From: Dicyema japonicum
Lineage: Eukaryota; Dicyemida; Rhombozoa; Dicyemidae
NCBI GenBank assembly: GCA_011109175.1
Contig: RDEW01000005.1
Location: forward strand, 186,001 to 250,000
Length of the DNA: 64,000 nucleotides
Direction of reading: 5' to 3'
Position 1 is the stretch's first letter, and each line of letters opens with the position of its first letter. Both the position numbers and the translations under genes were made by a program. A model generated the notes under the pieces. That model saw only the letters and a list, made by a program, of their open reading frames with translations. It was not told the origin of the DNA and ran no database searches. Below are positions 12,275-23,820 of this stretch, piece after piece.

Positions 12275-12560
12275 TTGGCCGCGTGGCACCATGTGGTGCT
12301 TCGTGGCTAATTGGTTTAAGTTTCTGTTTTGCTTGTCTGTTCATCCTCTCTCTTCCTATTAGATTGGCGTCATGTGATCCACCTGTCTAGGTGGCGCCTA
12401 CTCCACTGGAGGGGTTTCCACAACTGCAAGTACGACGTCTTACCTTTATGTTGATTCCGGATGGACTCTGTAGAAGTGGAAACTGGATACACTTAACTAG
12501 TTGGTTACTTTTAACTTCTTTCTCGGCGTATCAGGGGGTAATAAATAAAAATCTATGTAA
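12275..12560 (+). repeat. SINE-like repeat family V, best full copy
   Basis: Begins GGCCGCGTGGCACCATGTGG, includes an A-box-like TGGCTAATTGG, GGCGTCATGTGATCCACC and CTACTCCACTGGAGGGGTTT, and ends with an AATAAATAAAAA tail. Further copies or pieces: 5395, 8105 (-), 28845, 48330, 50860-51125 (-), 55085, 57765 and 59247-59490 (-). No B box is seen, so the promoter type is uncertain. Confidence 0.7.
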
Positions 12561-12609
12561 AACATTTTGGAAGAAGAACACTATTTTAAAAATGTTTTTA
12601 TTAGTGGTC

Positions 12610-12905
12610 TAAATAACCTCGGTGCTAGTCAAGCACAATAAACCGGACATTGTGTTACACGATAACAAGTCTGGCCAAGAGCAAATTTACCTTTTGATGG
12701 CATCTTGGCATAAAGCACTTACTGAGAAAGGTGGATCGTATGACACCATTCTAATTGAAGTAAGGGAGAAAGAAACAGAGCATTGCAAAAGAACTTTCGG
12801 CAGAGTAGGGGTGATTGAATCCAGGACCATTGTTGGAGGTATGACATCCTACCCACTTAATAGTTTTGGAGATAAGGTAAATAAGTTAATCCAGGGTGTT
12901 TGAAT
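12610..12905 (+). mobile_element. Restriction-like endonuclease tail of a retroelement (fragment)
   Basis: The frame reads KHNKPDIVLHDNKSG and later KETEHCKRT. This resembles the PD-(D/E)XK nuclease-like C-terminal tail found after RT in several retroelement families (NKPDIVLhD..FDTRI). The matching piece in unit 2 is 33068-33295. Confidence 0.45.
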
Positions 12906-13414
12906 GGCCAGTGTTTCCTCTGAGATGCGCTCTATAAGCCAATCAGTTTCACGTAGATCCTTGGTAACCCTTTCAATCATTGACATAAACCGATGGACTA
13001 GGTTCGTCTTGTTGTAGGCCAAAGATTCCTGATGTTTGGAGTGATTAATGGTTTTGTAATTTAATCTCAAAGTATAGTAACTATGTCAGACTCCCAGAAT
13101 AGATCCAGAGTTTTATTTATTTAAAGGGAACAAAGAGATATAATCAAGTGATAGACTTTTACAGAATCGAGAGGTTTTAGCCGTGCTCCATCTAATTAAG
13201 TGATACCGGTAGACTTCAACAGCCTTTCTGAATCCACGACGCTCTCTTTCATTAGAATTTGGATAGGAGTGGGTTTTTTCCTCAATTTACGTGTTTTGGG
13301 GGCTTCTTATTGATTGAAGCGGTTGTATTCCGAGCCGCAGAGGTGATAAAGTCGGAACTATTATTCCTGATTGCCTGTCGCATTAGTTAAGCGGACCATT
13401 TTGCTCTTAAAAAA
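12906..13414. other. Retroelement debris, no gene
   Basis: Low-complexity TTTATTT and AT-rich sequence without a legible frame. It is repeated in unit 2 at about 33296-33840. Confidence 0.35.
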
Positions 13415-13723
13415 TTAATCGTGTAGAAGTCCGAAATTTAAATTTCTCAAGACGGAGGAGGCACAGGCATACTCCACCGTCGACTTTAAGAGCTGATTAT
13501 ATAGGACAGCAGTACATTCTTGTGTTGGCTGAGTTCTGGATTTTAGAAATGATTCAATGATGTTGAGTCTCCGGAAACCCTTTGCCAGAACGTTCTTCAT
13601 ATGTTGGGAAAAAGAGAACAAAAGTCCAAGGTATCCCAATTTTCTTATATGTTTCTGCATTGAAATAACAACAATCTGGAACTTCCGCAACTGTTGAAGC
13701 CAAAAACAGAATAAATCTATCAA
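13415..13723 (-). mobile_element. LINE RT C-terminal fragment
   Basis: The 102-codon minus frame contains VLAKGFRRLNIIESFL and LYNQLLKSTVEYACAS. These match the region after the RT palm in non-LTR elements (..RlnilkrL..LY..LirS.leYaC). The unit-2 copy at 33840-34130 carries a frameshift. Confidence 0.55.
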
Positions 13724-13910
13724 TCAATCATTAATTGATTAATTCATTTCATTGACATTTAACTGTTAATTATGGACTTGCTTTCACGTTACAAACCTGA
13801 GGATCGGAGAACCTGATTGTGGCTATTACACTGAAATTAAAGCCTTATCAATAAAATACCGCATTTTGCGATTATTATAGATTAAAAATAGTTTTCCGTG
13901 AAATTGAGAA

Positions 13911-14937
13911 ATGAGTTTAGTTTTTTCGTCTTAACTTTAATTTCTACCACCTTAATACGTTCGACGAAATTCGACGACGAGAAAATTGAATAAGCATTTT
14001 TACTATCCAACAATCAATTATATCCTCACACCATATTTGAAAAATGTCAGTTTCTAAAAACTGTAATTTTCACTAAAATTCTGAGATATCGAATTTTTTA
14101 AAAATCAAAGCAAGTCAGAGCTTATAGTAACTTGCACCAACTCTTCAAAAATTAAACTTTACTACGAAGGTACGATTAATCATAATATTTAGAAGCACCA
14201 ACAGCAATTTATAAGCTGGATGAAAATTTAAATTTTCTATCAATTCTTTTCAAAGAAAGAAAAATTATAAAAATTTTAAGGAGAAATTAGTATTGGTAAT
14301 AATTATTTATTTTAATTAATTGAAAATCTAAATTTATTAATAGATTGACGAACCATACAGAATAGACTTTGATCCTGAAAGAGAATATTTTTTGATAAAG
14401 AAACTCAAAAATTTCTCTTTTATTTATTGTATCAATATTTTTAAATGAAGTTGCTACATTTGGTACTTTTTATTAAAATATTTGATTTTCCGATTAATTT
14501 TTCATGGTTTGAACATTAATCCTGGAGGAGACAAAATTGATTTTTACATTAAAACGAATGCTTATAATTTTCATCTGCAACTTTTTGTATTGAAAATTCT
14601 TGCGAAAATTTCACGAAAGGTAATTTACTTTATTAAATTTTAGAAAAGGTTGGATTCTCTTCGAGACGTTCTCAAATTGTTTTGAGGAATGCAACTTTCT
14701 CGTTGTGTCAAGGGAATACAGAAATTTATGATTTTGAGTACAAAATAATATATATTAAACCCGATGCATTCAAAACAATTGCGCGTCTCAATTTTATTAT
14801 CCTTATCAAATATTATTTTAATCTATTTTTTATACATCGGAAAAGAATCAAAAAATGGATTTATTCTGGTAAAAGTCAACCTTTTTAAAATATCATGAAG
14901 CTCCAGACTTCATAACCTTAACACTTTATTAATGTGA
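13911..14937 (+). pseudogene. Broken unit-1 copy of the type I membrane-protein gene
   Basis: Same exon order as the intact gene at 34345-35374. Here one A is missing just after the ATG (ATGAGTTTAG instead of ATGAAGTTTAG), and exon 1 contains an in-frame TAA (GAATAAGC, where the other copy has GAGGAAGC). Several single-base indels follow in later exons, including the membrane segment. It cannot make the protein. Confidence 0.8.
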
Positions 14938-15024
14938 TTGCACATTTTACTAATCAACGCTGTACTCTAAAATTTATGATTTTATTCGTTAAAAATTTAA
15001 TTATAACTGAACCATTCTTAAAAA

Positions 15025-15115
15025 TTACCCAGCTTGGTTGAGGTGGTAACGTACTCTATTGTACGGAATGTCTGATTTGCTTATTGTGGATGAAGCCCAT
15101 GTCTTCTCGTGGCCA
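15025..15115 (+). repeat. Possible third SINE family (A-box-like head)
   Basis: TTGGTTGAGGTGGTAACG resembles a Pol III A box and is followed by GTGGATGAAAGCCC. Similar heads lie near 23595, 27520, 35465, 39980, 43985 and 45915. The B box is weak. Confidence 0.35.
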
Positions 15116-15852
15116 CGAACGAAGTGAAGAACTTAGGAGATGTCGAAAACTCAAACTCCTGAACAAAGGAATGATTTGGCAGGTGGACAAAGTATCCGGT
15201 TACAGATCCATCACAGCCAAAAATTGGAAGAACTTGGAGGACCATCTATCAGAAGCTGCACGTGTATGATTATTTAATTTATCTAGAGAAAGAGGATAAG
15301 ATCCATGTTTGAATCTATTCCGGCCCAAAAATCGGAGAACTTGTACTTTGAAAAAATAAATTTTACATTATTTATTGCTCCGAGATTACTGGGTTAATAA
15401 AGAAAAAATATCACAAAACGACAAGAAAGAGAAAAGATACAGTCGACAACTTGCATCTGAAATGGATTCTGTAGGAAAATTAATATTAGAGAATTTTTTG
15501 CCATAAAATGCCATTTTCAGGTAAGTTAATTTTTAATGAAAATCAATTTCATTTTTATTAATGAGTTAATATTTTAATGAAAATCAATTTATTACAGAAA
15601 AACGAGAAAACTATAATATAACAGCCGTCCTGACTGCGTGGCTATTCCCCCTCAGGATAGCGAGCGAGATTTGCTCAAATAACCAACAGCGCTCATGGGG
15701 GTTCTCATGATCGTGTAGAAATCGATGAGTTAAATATAAAAATTTATTAAAAATGTTTTACCTTACGAAATTGTAGACCCTATTTTTGATTTTAAATGCC
15801 ATAATGCAATTAAACTTTTGCCGTACTGGGGCCAAATATATTGAATATTTGT

Positions 15853-16190
15853 TTAATCTTGGAGCAGATCATGACCTACTGAACTGTATCTTTGAAAGAG
15901 GCCATTTTGAACTTCCTCCTGGGTACTATCTCTAATTTCGTCGACGTGATCATGTCTTGATTTCTTTTTTATGCTTCTGAAATGTGAGTTTCTTATGTTT
16001 AGTTTGATGACGTAAGCTTTTCGTCTCTTGGCTCTGAATAGTCGTTCGATATATTTTTGCTCCGCGATCAAGTTGAGTTACATCGTCCTTAACATTGTTA
16101 GAAGCATTTTTCGGCGATTTTCCTTTTGATTTGATTAAGGGATCATTCTTTGATTGAAAAGGTCGTTATTATGTATTTATATAAACGCTT
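15853..16190 (-). pseudogene. Damaged copy of a small lysine-rich gene
   Basis: Corresponds to the 72-codon frame at 36374-36592 in unit 2. Both contain IERLFRAKRRKAYVIKLN. In this copy the N-terminal part is out of frame because of inserted bases near 16140. Confidence 0.35.
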
Positions 16191-16199
16191 CGCATAATG

Positions 16200-18395
16200 T
16201 TTAAGTAACTCTCTGGAGATATGTCATACGTTCCCTTATGGAGTTAATAGCATTAACCTTCTCGGTCAATACAGGATACGAAGATATGAACCTTTTAGGT
16301 AACTAGTCGGGATTATAGCATGTGCAGCAAAAGAAACAAGGTTAGATGTCATCCTTTTCCATACTCCCCTGTTCCTAGCCAAAGCTCTCATGTTGTCCAG
16401 GTCGTCGGCATTTTTTAGATTTCTTTTGATATTAACCAGTTCTTTTTGTAAGACTATTGGCAGTGTTGTTCTAAGTCTTCACACGATAGCGGCCTTCTTA
16501 CTAACATAGTATGTTTTCTATAGATATGTCGGTGGGATGTTAATTCCATCCTCAGCACGTGTCCGAAGAGCTTCCATCGGGATTCCAGTTACTTCTAAGC
16601 TGATAGGTCTAGTGCTGCATCTCTTATATAAAGCATTCCTCGATATTCTCGTAGGCCAAGTAGTTCCTGTTATTTTTCTCAGCTGTCCTCTGTGGAACGA
16701 GTCTAGTTTTTCCATATCCGCTGATGAGGTCGCCCAAGTTCCAGCGTTATATAAAAGTACGGGTTTTATGAATGAGTCGTATAATAGGATTCTCATTTTC
16801 GTGTCGATGCCTTTTTGATTGAGCCATAGATTCTTCAGTTTATATAACGCAGCATTGGCTAGAGTTTTCCTACGTAAAATATCTTCGCTATCTCTCATAA
16901 GTGAACCGAGTTTCTATACTTGTCGCCACTTCTCTTCTAGGACGTTACTCATCCTTATCTCTGTGAGTTCTGTTTTCTCTCTGTTCACAGTAAGAAACCA
17001 TTTCCCTAGTACATCTGGTGCTTTTTTCTAATAGGCTTTCAGGGCCGTATTTCAGTACTTCTGGGTTTATCCCATCTGGTCCGGGGCTTCTGTTATTCTT
17101 GAGTTTTCGGCAAGCCGTTTTGATTTTTTCGGCCGTGATTGGTATCTCCAGGGGTCTTGGCCTTCCATCAAATGGGTGGATTTCTATAGTTTTGATGTTG
17201 AAAAGCTTCTCAAAGTGAGCTACGTTGGCTTCAGTTTGTTCTTTGATGTTCAGTATCAGCTTACCGTTCGCGTCTTTTATGGTTAGTCGACTTCGGTTTG
17301 TTCACCGCAGCAAACGATCAGCGACGTACACATATGAGTTGTCTTTCAATTTGTTTACTTCTATACAGGAAGCTATTTTTTTTATGAAAAGCTTCTTGTT
17401 CAGACCCTTTATTTTTCTTCTGACACGTTGCCTTTCGCCCTGAAGGGTTTTTCTCGGATTAGCGTCAGTGGCATTTGATTTTCTCATGTTTATTTCTTTT
17501 AAACTTTTCGCAAGCTCAGGAACATCTGGATGAATAGCCTTCAGGTGCATTTTACTATTCTCCCTTTTGCCAAAACATGCTTCAGCAGCTTCGTTGATGG
17601 TGTCCTTTGTGCGTTTCCAGGAGTCTTCTAGCGAGGTATCTGCCAATACGTCCTGCATATGAGTCTGAATGTAATGTTGATATCTCTCAGTAGTCTCCGG
17701 TTGGGAAATCAGCCTTTCAGTCGCGTAGTCGCCTCTGATTTTCTCAAATTCGTGATTTTTGTCATTCTTGTATTTGATGACATGTTTTTTCAGGGTGAAG
17801 GTCGCAATAACCATCTTGTGGTCGTCCAGCCTTCATATGAACGTGCGTTTACTAGAAGGTGTTTGTCTTTAGCCCGGCATATGACATAATCTATTTGGTT
17901 GTATATTGGGACCAGCTTTCCTCTGAGTTCCTTCGCTTCCCCATCCACGTAGTTTTGTGGCAACCAGTATTGCATAGGAAAAGGTTATTTGCCATACAAA
18001 AGTGACCAAGTATTGTCCCGGGTATGTTTCTTATTCCACGTCCATGTTCTCCCAAGAAAACATCATCCGGGTTATTCTTCATCCCGATTTTCGCATTCAA
18101 ATCCCAGCAATGAGTATTAGTGATGACGACTCATATTCGTTGTACGTCCGTAACAGTGTTGAATAGAAGTCGTCTAGTTCTGTCGGATCTTTCGCTACTC
18201 TCCCGCAGTGTGGCGCATAAACATTTACAATTGTCAGAACGCTCTTCGAAGGAGGTAAGTCGTTTAGTCGGATTTGTATAGCACAGATCCTATCATTCAC
18301 ACTCCATAAACGGTGGACTGCACTTGTCAACTTTGAGTGGATGGCAAATCCAAGTCCATAATATTTTGATTCGCTCGGCTGACATATAATTCGAG
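16200..18395 (-). mobile_element. RTE-like LINE, RT core deleted
   Basis: Reading down the minus strand: VHRLWSVNDRICAIQI and LTIVNVYAPHCG (endonuclease middle); DLNAKIG with a G.RNI.GT pattern; NQIDYVICRAKDKHLL; a lysine-rich linker (17302-17814); then KNNRSPGPDGINPEVLKYG (start of RT). From there it jumps to GKWFLTVNREKTELT (RT motif D) and MRILLYDSFIKPVLLYNAG. The YxDD core between is missing, so the element is dead. The copy in unit 2 is 36600-37285. The N-terminus lies beyond an inserted TIR element, at 19351-19533. Confidence 0.8.
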
Positions 18396-19346
18396 GTTCT
18401 AGGTAAATTCATCGCTAAATTCATCGCGAGGTAAATTCATCGCCGGTTAATTCAAGCGACCACGTGGGTTCTTGAAAGAAGTCGAAATTTTGATTTTTTT
18501 ATACTATCATTAAAATGTGACGTTGGAGATTTATTTGACGATATGAGTCACGTGGCCAGATCCCTAAGATAGAAAAAATTTGAAAACCTCAATTCTCCAA
18601 ATAGTGTTAAATTTTAATCAACGATGTGCACCACACGTGTGTGTATTGATTAAACTGATAGAAAAATTATTGATTATCTTACTGATTATTGATTAATAAT
18701 AAAGGTCAAACTTTAAATGTATATTTATGATAATATAATTTTTAGAAAACAAGTTTATGACAATTATTAACAAAAACATTGTGTTAATTTCTAAAATGCT
18801 AAATTATAGGAAATGCCTTTTAAAAAGAAACACAATTGCATGCATCCATTACTCTTGTGTTTAAAATAGAGATGAATACTGTCCTCAGCATTAAAGAAAC
18901 TGGCCAATTTTATGGTTCAATTGTCGTATATAGATGAATACTGACAGAGTTATTTATTTTATTATTTGTTAGCCACAGGCGTACAATCTTTGGTAAGCCT
19001 AGCAAAAACAGTTATTAGTAATTAATCCAAGGAGGGAACGCAAAAGAGAACGTTTTCTTGTGACAACTAAATTAATCCCCCCAATAATACATGGCAGGCA
19101 TACGTCAACTTATGAAGACGAGGTGAAAAAATAGGTCCTCTCTCTTCAATTTTCATAGGTCCTACCGTCACGGATACGTGACTCCTATCGCCGAATAATC
19201 TCCAAAATCGCAATTTAACAATAATATAAAAAAATCAAAATTTCGACCTCTTCTATCTAGAAACCCGCCCACGTGGTCCTTGATTTAACTGGGATGAATT
19301 TACCGGCGATGAATTTACCGGTTACCATAATGGTTCTATGAATTTA
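18396..19346. mobile_element. Inverted-repeat element inserted in the RTE endonuclease
   Basis: Left end: repeated GGTAAATTCATCGC units, then ACCACGTGGG, TCGAAATTTTGATTTTTTTAT and a GACGTTGGAGATT..GAGTCACGT block. The right end carries the same blocks in reverse complement. The inverted repeats extend for well over 100 bp. The RTE endonuclease frame (ETKVTCRL before, PRIICQPSESKYYGLGFAIHS after) resumes on the far side, which shows an insertion. No transposase is seen inside. The target-site duplication is not clear. Half copies of the end lie near 25440-25510, 41830-41900 and 54780-54900. Confidence 0.75.
18951..19080 (-). repeat. Dispersed repeat family X
   Basis: TTTATTTTATTATTTG..GTACAATCTTTGGTAAGCC and AATTAATCCAAGGAGGGAAC recur at 50695-50820, with shorter versions at 21885, 24540 and 40920. 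The TTTATTT start suggests a tailed retroelement read on the other strand. Confidence 0.5.
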
Positions 19347-19350
19347 CCGG

Positions 19351-19533
19351 TTACATCAAGTCTACAAGTAACTTTCGTCTCTTGTAGGCACCCAATAGAT
19401 ACGTCATATCTCTCCAGGTCGTAGATAAGCCTCTAGCATTGAACGTAAGGACCTTTAGACGAGATGAATCCCTTTGTATCCCTTGCGTTTTAGACATTTT
19501 ACTCAATTGCGATCCAATCAAGAAACGAGGCAC
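19351..19533 (-). mobile_element. RTE-like LINE, endonuclease N-terminus
   Basis: LKVLTFNARGLSTTWRDM opens the endonuclease and is continued at 18395 and below, after the inserted inverted-repeat element. It matches the fragment at 1-300. Confidence 0.65.
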
Positions 19534-19889
19534 GTCACCACCTCACCAAAAAAAGGTAACTCCTCGGGAGATATGTGATACGTTCGCTTATGGAGTTAAT
19601 AACATTAACAGTAGTTAACCTTCTTGGTCAATCATACAGGTTACGAGAGATACCTCCGTTAGTGATGATCAGTTATACGTTTTATTAGCGAGTAAACGAA
19701 AAGACGAATGCTTAAATAAGTTTTTTTTCACGAGTCTTATTCTAGAGCTAAGACTCTGTATGCATCCCCTCTTTGTTGTTTTCTTAAAGTCCGTTAAATA
19801 AGTTAAGATTAGAATTTCTTCCGAAAACTGATAATCCTTTTTTCAACATCCTTTCATATGAGACTGACCAGTACAAATTTCGTTTTTGG
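19534..19889. other. RTE 3'-end-like repeat and spacer
   Basis: GGAGATATGTGATACGTTCGC and GGAGTTAATA.CATTAAC are also found near 16205 and 36610. This suggests the 3' end of another RTE copy. No gene. Confidence 0.35.
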
Positions 19890-20225
19890 GTCTGGTTAGG
19901 TAATTACCCAATGAAGTCTTTGTGAGACCTCGCATTTCTTGGGAAGAAAGATGGAGATAAATGGGAATTTTTTGAATTCCTTTCTTCGTATAACGTCAGA
20001 ATCATCCTGTATCGTGATTTTGAAGACTTTTTCGCTTCCCGGCCACGTATCTTTAAAATCATTTTCTGCTCGCAATAAGCGATTAAATAAGGTTCAACAA
20101 GGGTTTGTGCGATCCAATGATCCCTGATGTTTCAAAAACGACTATTTTAAAAATGAACTGCCTGCCGAGACTGTAGTACTTCTTTTTAAGGGTCTCGGCA
20201 TTTTCCGAGGCTGATCATGGATGAG
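19890..20225 (-). mobile_element. R2-like element C-terminal fragment
   Basis: Minus-strand reading gives AETLKKKYYSLGRQFIFK and then VFETSGIIGS. These match the last part of the nuclease tail in the element starting at 20530. It is an extra copy of the tail only. The unit-2 copy is at 37290-37625. Confidence 0.5.
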
Positions 20226-21039
20226 CTTACGACACACACTAGGCGATTGCATTAGAAAACTGAGACAACCTGAGGCTCCATTTATATAACTTCACAAAAA
20301 AGTCAAGTAGGCTGCCAGGGTATTGTTTACGATCTTCTAATTGCCCAAAAACCTTTTCGTGGCTATAACCAAGAAACCAGTAATCGGGTTTGAATTTTGA
20401 GTTTTTTCATCAAAGATAACATCACAGAAACAAAACTGGTAGACCTCTCATTAGATTCATTTGGATCTTTGCAATTTTGATGAGTTCTAGGCATTAGAAC
20501 CATCAAAACGATACAAAACAAATGTGAACGAACCACGAAGTTACCCCGGTTTCATAACGGTTCTAACGACTTTTTCTCCTTGTGATAAGCGATCCAATGT
20601 GGTTCTGCAGAATCAGTGATCTGCTTCATATGAGTCCTGATGTTTCTCGGCGACTGACTCAAAGATGAACTGTCCACTGAGATGTTCATATTTACTCTTC
20701 TTTAGCGTCTCGACCTTTTCCGGGTTAGTTTCAGTCATAGGAAGGTTGGAGGGAGAGGCTATCCACATAGGTGGGGTCCCAGGCAAGGTAGTTGTTCCGC
20801 CGACTCCAATTAGATAGGAAATCCGGACACCTCAAGTCCCCAAGCAATTCCTCCGTTGATTGCGGTGTGTCTTGGACTCGTTCCAGCACTCCTCCGGCAT
20901 GAAAGAGCGTGAAATTTTTTCGCGTCGACCATTCCTCCACATCTACAGTGATGTAGCATACAAAAATCCATTCCGAGGAGGAAGGAAACCCCAATCCTAG
21001 TCACGTCGTCATTCAATAGTGTCCCAAGTGAGTTGCATG

Positions 21040-22004
21040 GTAATTCTCTGAGATTTTATGAACAAGGGAAGCGTCGGGTCTGGTACATGTTAAATTTCAC
21101 CAGCAAACGAATGATTCTTAAAGTAAAAACCATTCAGGAAAAAATAGAAAAGAAAAAAAGTAAAGATAAATTATTTCGATTTATGGCCAGTCTTCTTATC
21201 GACAAACACATACTCATCCATTTCACCATCGACTGGCATGACAAAAAAGTCGTTATTATCAGTGAAATGGGAGTCTGAAGATTCCTCAGGATGTTTTGGG
21301 TCATTTTTTTGAGAAAATCCAGTGTAGGGACCTAAATTATCGAAGGAGGTTAGTAATAGCTCATTCATTGTGACAACACAAAAATCTAATACTTCATCGT
21401 CGAATTTTGGTATTTCTCTATTGGCTAGCATTTTTTCTATAATAATACCACGTGGGCAACCTTGTTGCATAAGAAACTCAAGTTTTGCTAGATAGTCTGC
21501 GTTGTATTCTTTCAGTTTCTGAGAAGATGTACGCAGATAATTGATGTATTTGATAGAATTGCCCAGTATCAGTCTACGTGAAGGCTTGATGTGAGATATT
21601 TCGGAAACCTTATTTTTGTCGGTGGGAAGTAGTTTAAACATTTTTTTGAAACTGGCTGACAAGATTTGTGAATTCTTTCTTTGCCTTGAGTTTTTGACTT
21701 CATTAGCTGTCAAGAATTTATCTTCAGAATTGCTATCGTCCTGGTTTGGGTTTATCATTAAGCTCTAAATTACATCAAATAATATAATGATGCAACCGGT
21801 TCACAAATTATACTATTTTTATCAAATTAATTAAATCTTTTATATTTACTATCAAATACAAAATATTTACAACAAATTAATATTTTCTTTATTTATTTAT
21901 TTATTAACACCAAGCTTAGGTGTAACACAATCTTTGGTGAAGGCTAAAATTAAAAAAATGGCATTATATGACATCTCAATTTCGAAAAATGGCATTTATG
22001 GCAT
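21040..22004. repeat. Inserted copy of the bHLH locus
   Basis: This block matches about 23705-24655 almost base for base. It is flanked by a 17-bp direct repeat, CCCAAGTGAGTTGCATG, at 21023-21039 and 22005-22021. Unit 2 has the same site with a single copy of the 17-mer near 38429, that is, without the insert. Confidence 0.9.
21171..21758 (-). CDS. TAL/SCL-like bHLH transcription factor, copy 1
   Basis: Intact 195-residue frame without introns. Residues about 23-76 form a basic helix-loop-helix: NSRQRKNSQILSASFKKMF (basic region and helix 1), a loop with LLPTDKNK, and RRLILGNSIKYINYL (helix 2). NSR.R and the IP/LPTxxxDK loop resemble TAL1/LYL1-type class II factors, so nuclear DNA binding as a dimer is inferred. 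The C-terminal half is acidic and serine-rich and ends KKTGHKSK. It differs from copy 2 by QGCPRG instead of QGWSRG and TGF instead of SGF. It lies inside the insertion at 21040-22004, which brought about 285 bp upstream and 130 bp downstream, so the promoter may have moved with it. Confidence 0.85.
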   Translation of the reverse strand: MINPNQDDSNSEDKFLTANEVKNSRQRKNSQILSASFKKMFKLLPTDKNKVSEISHIKPSRRLILGNSIKYINYLRTSSQKLKEYNADYLAKLEFLMQQGCPRGIIIEKMLANREIPKFDDEVLDFCVVTMNELLLTSFDNLGPYTGFSQKNDPKHPEESSDSHFTDNNDFFVMPVDGEMDEYVFVDKKTGHKSK

Positions 22005-23594
22005 CCCAAGTGAGTTGCATGCTCTGAGCCAGGCATCACTTACGATATGGATGCAGAAACCAGGCAAGCCAGACGGTGCTGATCAAGCTCAGGATCTTCG
22101 AGCATAAAAGATTATCCCATTCACGTTGTTTAGTAGCGTTCTTCGGGAATCTCACACTCTGTTGCGTCCAGACTTACCGAGCCATGCATACCACTGTTCA
22201 GAGTCTGATCCATTAATGTAGCATGGGATCTGTCGTGTGAGACCACTGGAAGCAAATGTCGAAGATAGAAATTCCGGGAGGACGAGTTCTAGTAGTGAGC
22301 ATATTCCGATTCCTCCATAAGTTCAGTGGGGTATGATTGCTGATGGTGTACAATCAATGCACAAGGAAAAGGGCAGGGAACCAAGGGGGTCGCCTTGTTG
22401 GACTTCAGTTTTGGATTCGATGATGTGTTGTCCGATGATCAGAGTGCATGGGAAACCATATGAGAGTTTCACCATTCTGCTAATTTCCGGGATCCTGGAG
22501 ATGCTAGCTTCTATGATTATATCTCTGCGGATGTCCAGTTTGAATATTATAGCATTCGTGGTGTCTGGCAGACTGGAACCAAAGTTCAGGATTGAGTGAT
22601 TACTGCCTCGTAGCCATGATGAATTCCAACCCCAAGTTGAGTAGGGTTCAGTTGGGGCTTAGAGTCTCGCTCGCTGCTCTGGCAGCAATTTTCGCCGTCA
22701 GGCGCTGAATACGTTGCTTGGTCCATTAAAAGGTTTTCTGAAGACGATCAGTTCGGATGCAAAAAGGAGTTCTCTGGCAAAGTCGGAGATATCAGACCGA
22801 AAATGCGGTCTGTAAGGGTCTTTATTCAATTAATGAAAAATTTCCCCATATCAGCGGTTGTGGCAGGAGTAAAGTCTTTCATATGGCTCGGACGTAGGCC
22901 ATTCAAGCCAGCACTGCAGTTTCCTGGGGAGGATGAAATAGCAGATCTTATATCACTTGTGGTGGTTACCAAATGTGGAATGTCCTTCCTAATTTTAGTC
23001 TCGTGTAGATGCGACGGGGCGGATGGTGTTTTTAGACGGTAAGCTCGGGTTTTCGTTAGTTGGTAAAAGAACCTTGTCGTTGTTGGAGAGCGAGTCCAGG
23101 GTTCCCGAATGTCCCGACTATGATATTCTTATTCACTTTTTGTGTAGATCCCATTTGTCTTTCTTGATCATGGATGATGGATGTGAATGATCAGCGATTG
23201 GCAGCTGTTAGACACGCCGACCTTGGGATCCTGAGTGAAACAAGCTGGTTCAAACGGCGTAGGCATTCATCCGTGTTAGAGAGGTCCAGGACAAGCCCAG
23301 AGGAGGGATCCTTCAGCCCACTGTGATTCCCAAGACATGAGGGCATGACCACTTTAGCAGAAGTCCTTCTTGTTAGCTTTTAGTACCCAACGTGTCCAAA
23401 ATTTGGGAAATGGGAACATTTTATACCGAATTTCCTCTTGTTTGCTATGGAACAGATAAGACAGAGAAAGACATGTGACAAGTAAAGTTTATTACGTCTA
23501 CTTTCAATTCATTGTCGTTCATTCTGGAAGTGAGGTTTACTATTTTAATCGAGACTCGAAAAGCGTCCCACTAGAACAACATTAGTTAATTGGT

Positions 23595-23720
23595 GGTTGA
23601 AGTGGTGACGCACTTCTATTGACCAGAATGCCTATTCGGCTTTTGGTGGATAAAAGAATTTATTTTTATGAGCATGGATAAAGTGATGTGGTCAGGATAC
23701 ATTAGATTTTATCAACAAGG
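23595..23720 (+). repeat. A-box-like repeat head next to bHLH 3' flank
   Basis: TGGTTGAAGTGGTGACGCAC and TTTTGGTGGATAAAAG resemble the third SINE family. The same head sits at the 3' side of the bHLH genes at 27737, 40210 and 44205. Confidence 0.35.
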
Positions 23721-23820
23721 GAAGCGTCTGGTACATGGTTTAAATTTCACCAGCAAACGAATGATTCTTAAAGTAAAAACCATTCAGGAAAAAATAGAAA
23801 AGAAAAAAAGTAAAGATAAA

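Larger units (their letters stand above)
20530..23310 (-). mobile_element. R2-like retroelement with CCHC/PD-(D/E)XK tail, split by a bHLH insertion
   Basis: From right to left on the minus strand: SAGLNGLRPSHMKDF (start of RT), LNPTQLGVGIHHG, IIFKLDIRRN (decayed palm aspartate region), then a QQGDPLG-type stretch. The tail gives RIGVSFLLGMDFC, HHCRCGGMVDAKKFHALSC, a PRHTAIN and WDPTYVDSL. The Cys-His cluster, RH and (V)WD.T.VD match the restriction-like endonuclease tail of R2-type elements. Many stops. A block holding a bHLH gene (21040-22004) sits inside it. The unit-2 copy (38100-39480) is uninterrupted. Confidence 0.7.

Noticed and set aside
18396-18470. CRISPR-like array from the repeated TAAATTCATCGC units
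   Set aside because: Only a few irregular units, no spacers of constant length, and the organism is eukaryotic.
21040-22004. The inserted bHLH block as an mRNA retrocopy
   Set aside because: It includes upstream non-transcribed-looking flank and lacks a tail at the 3' side of the gene.
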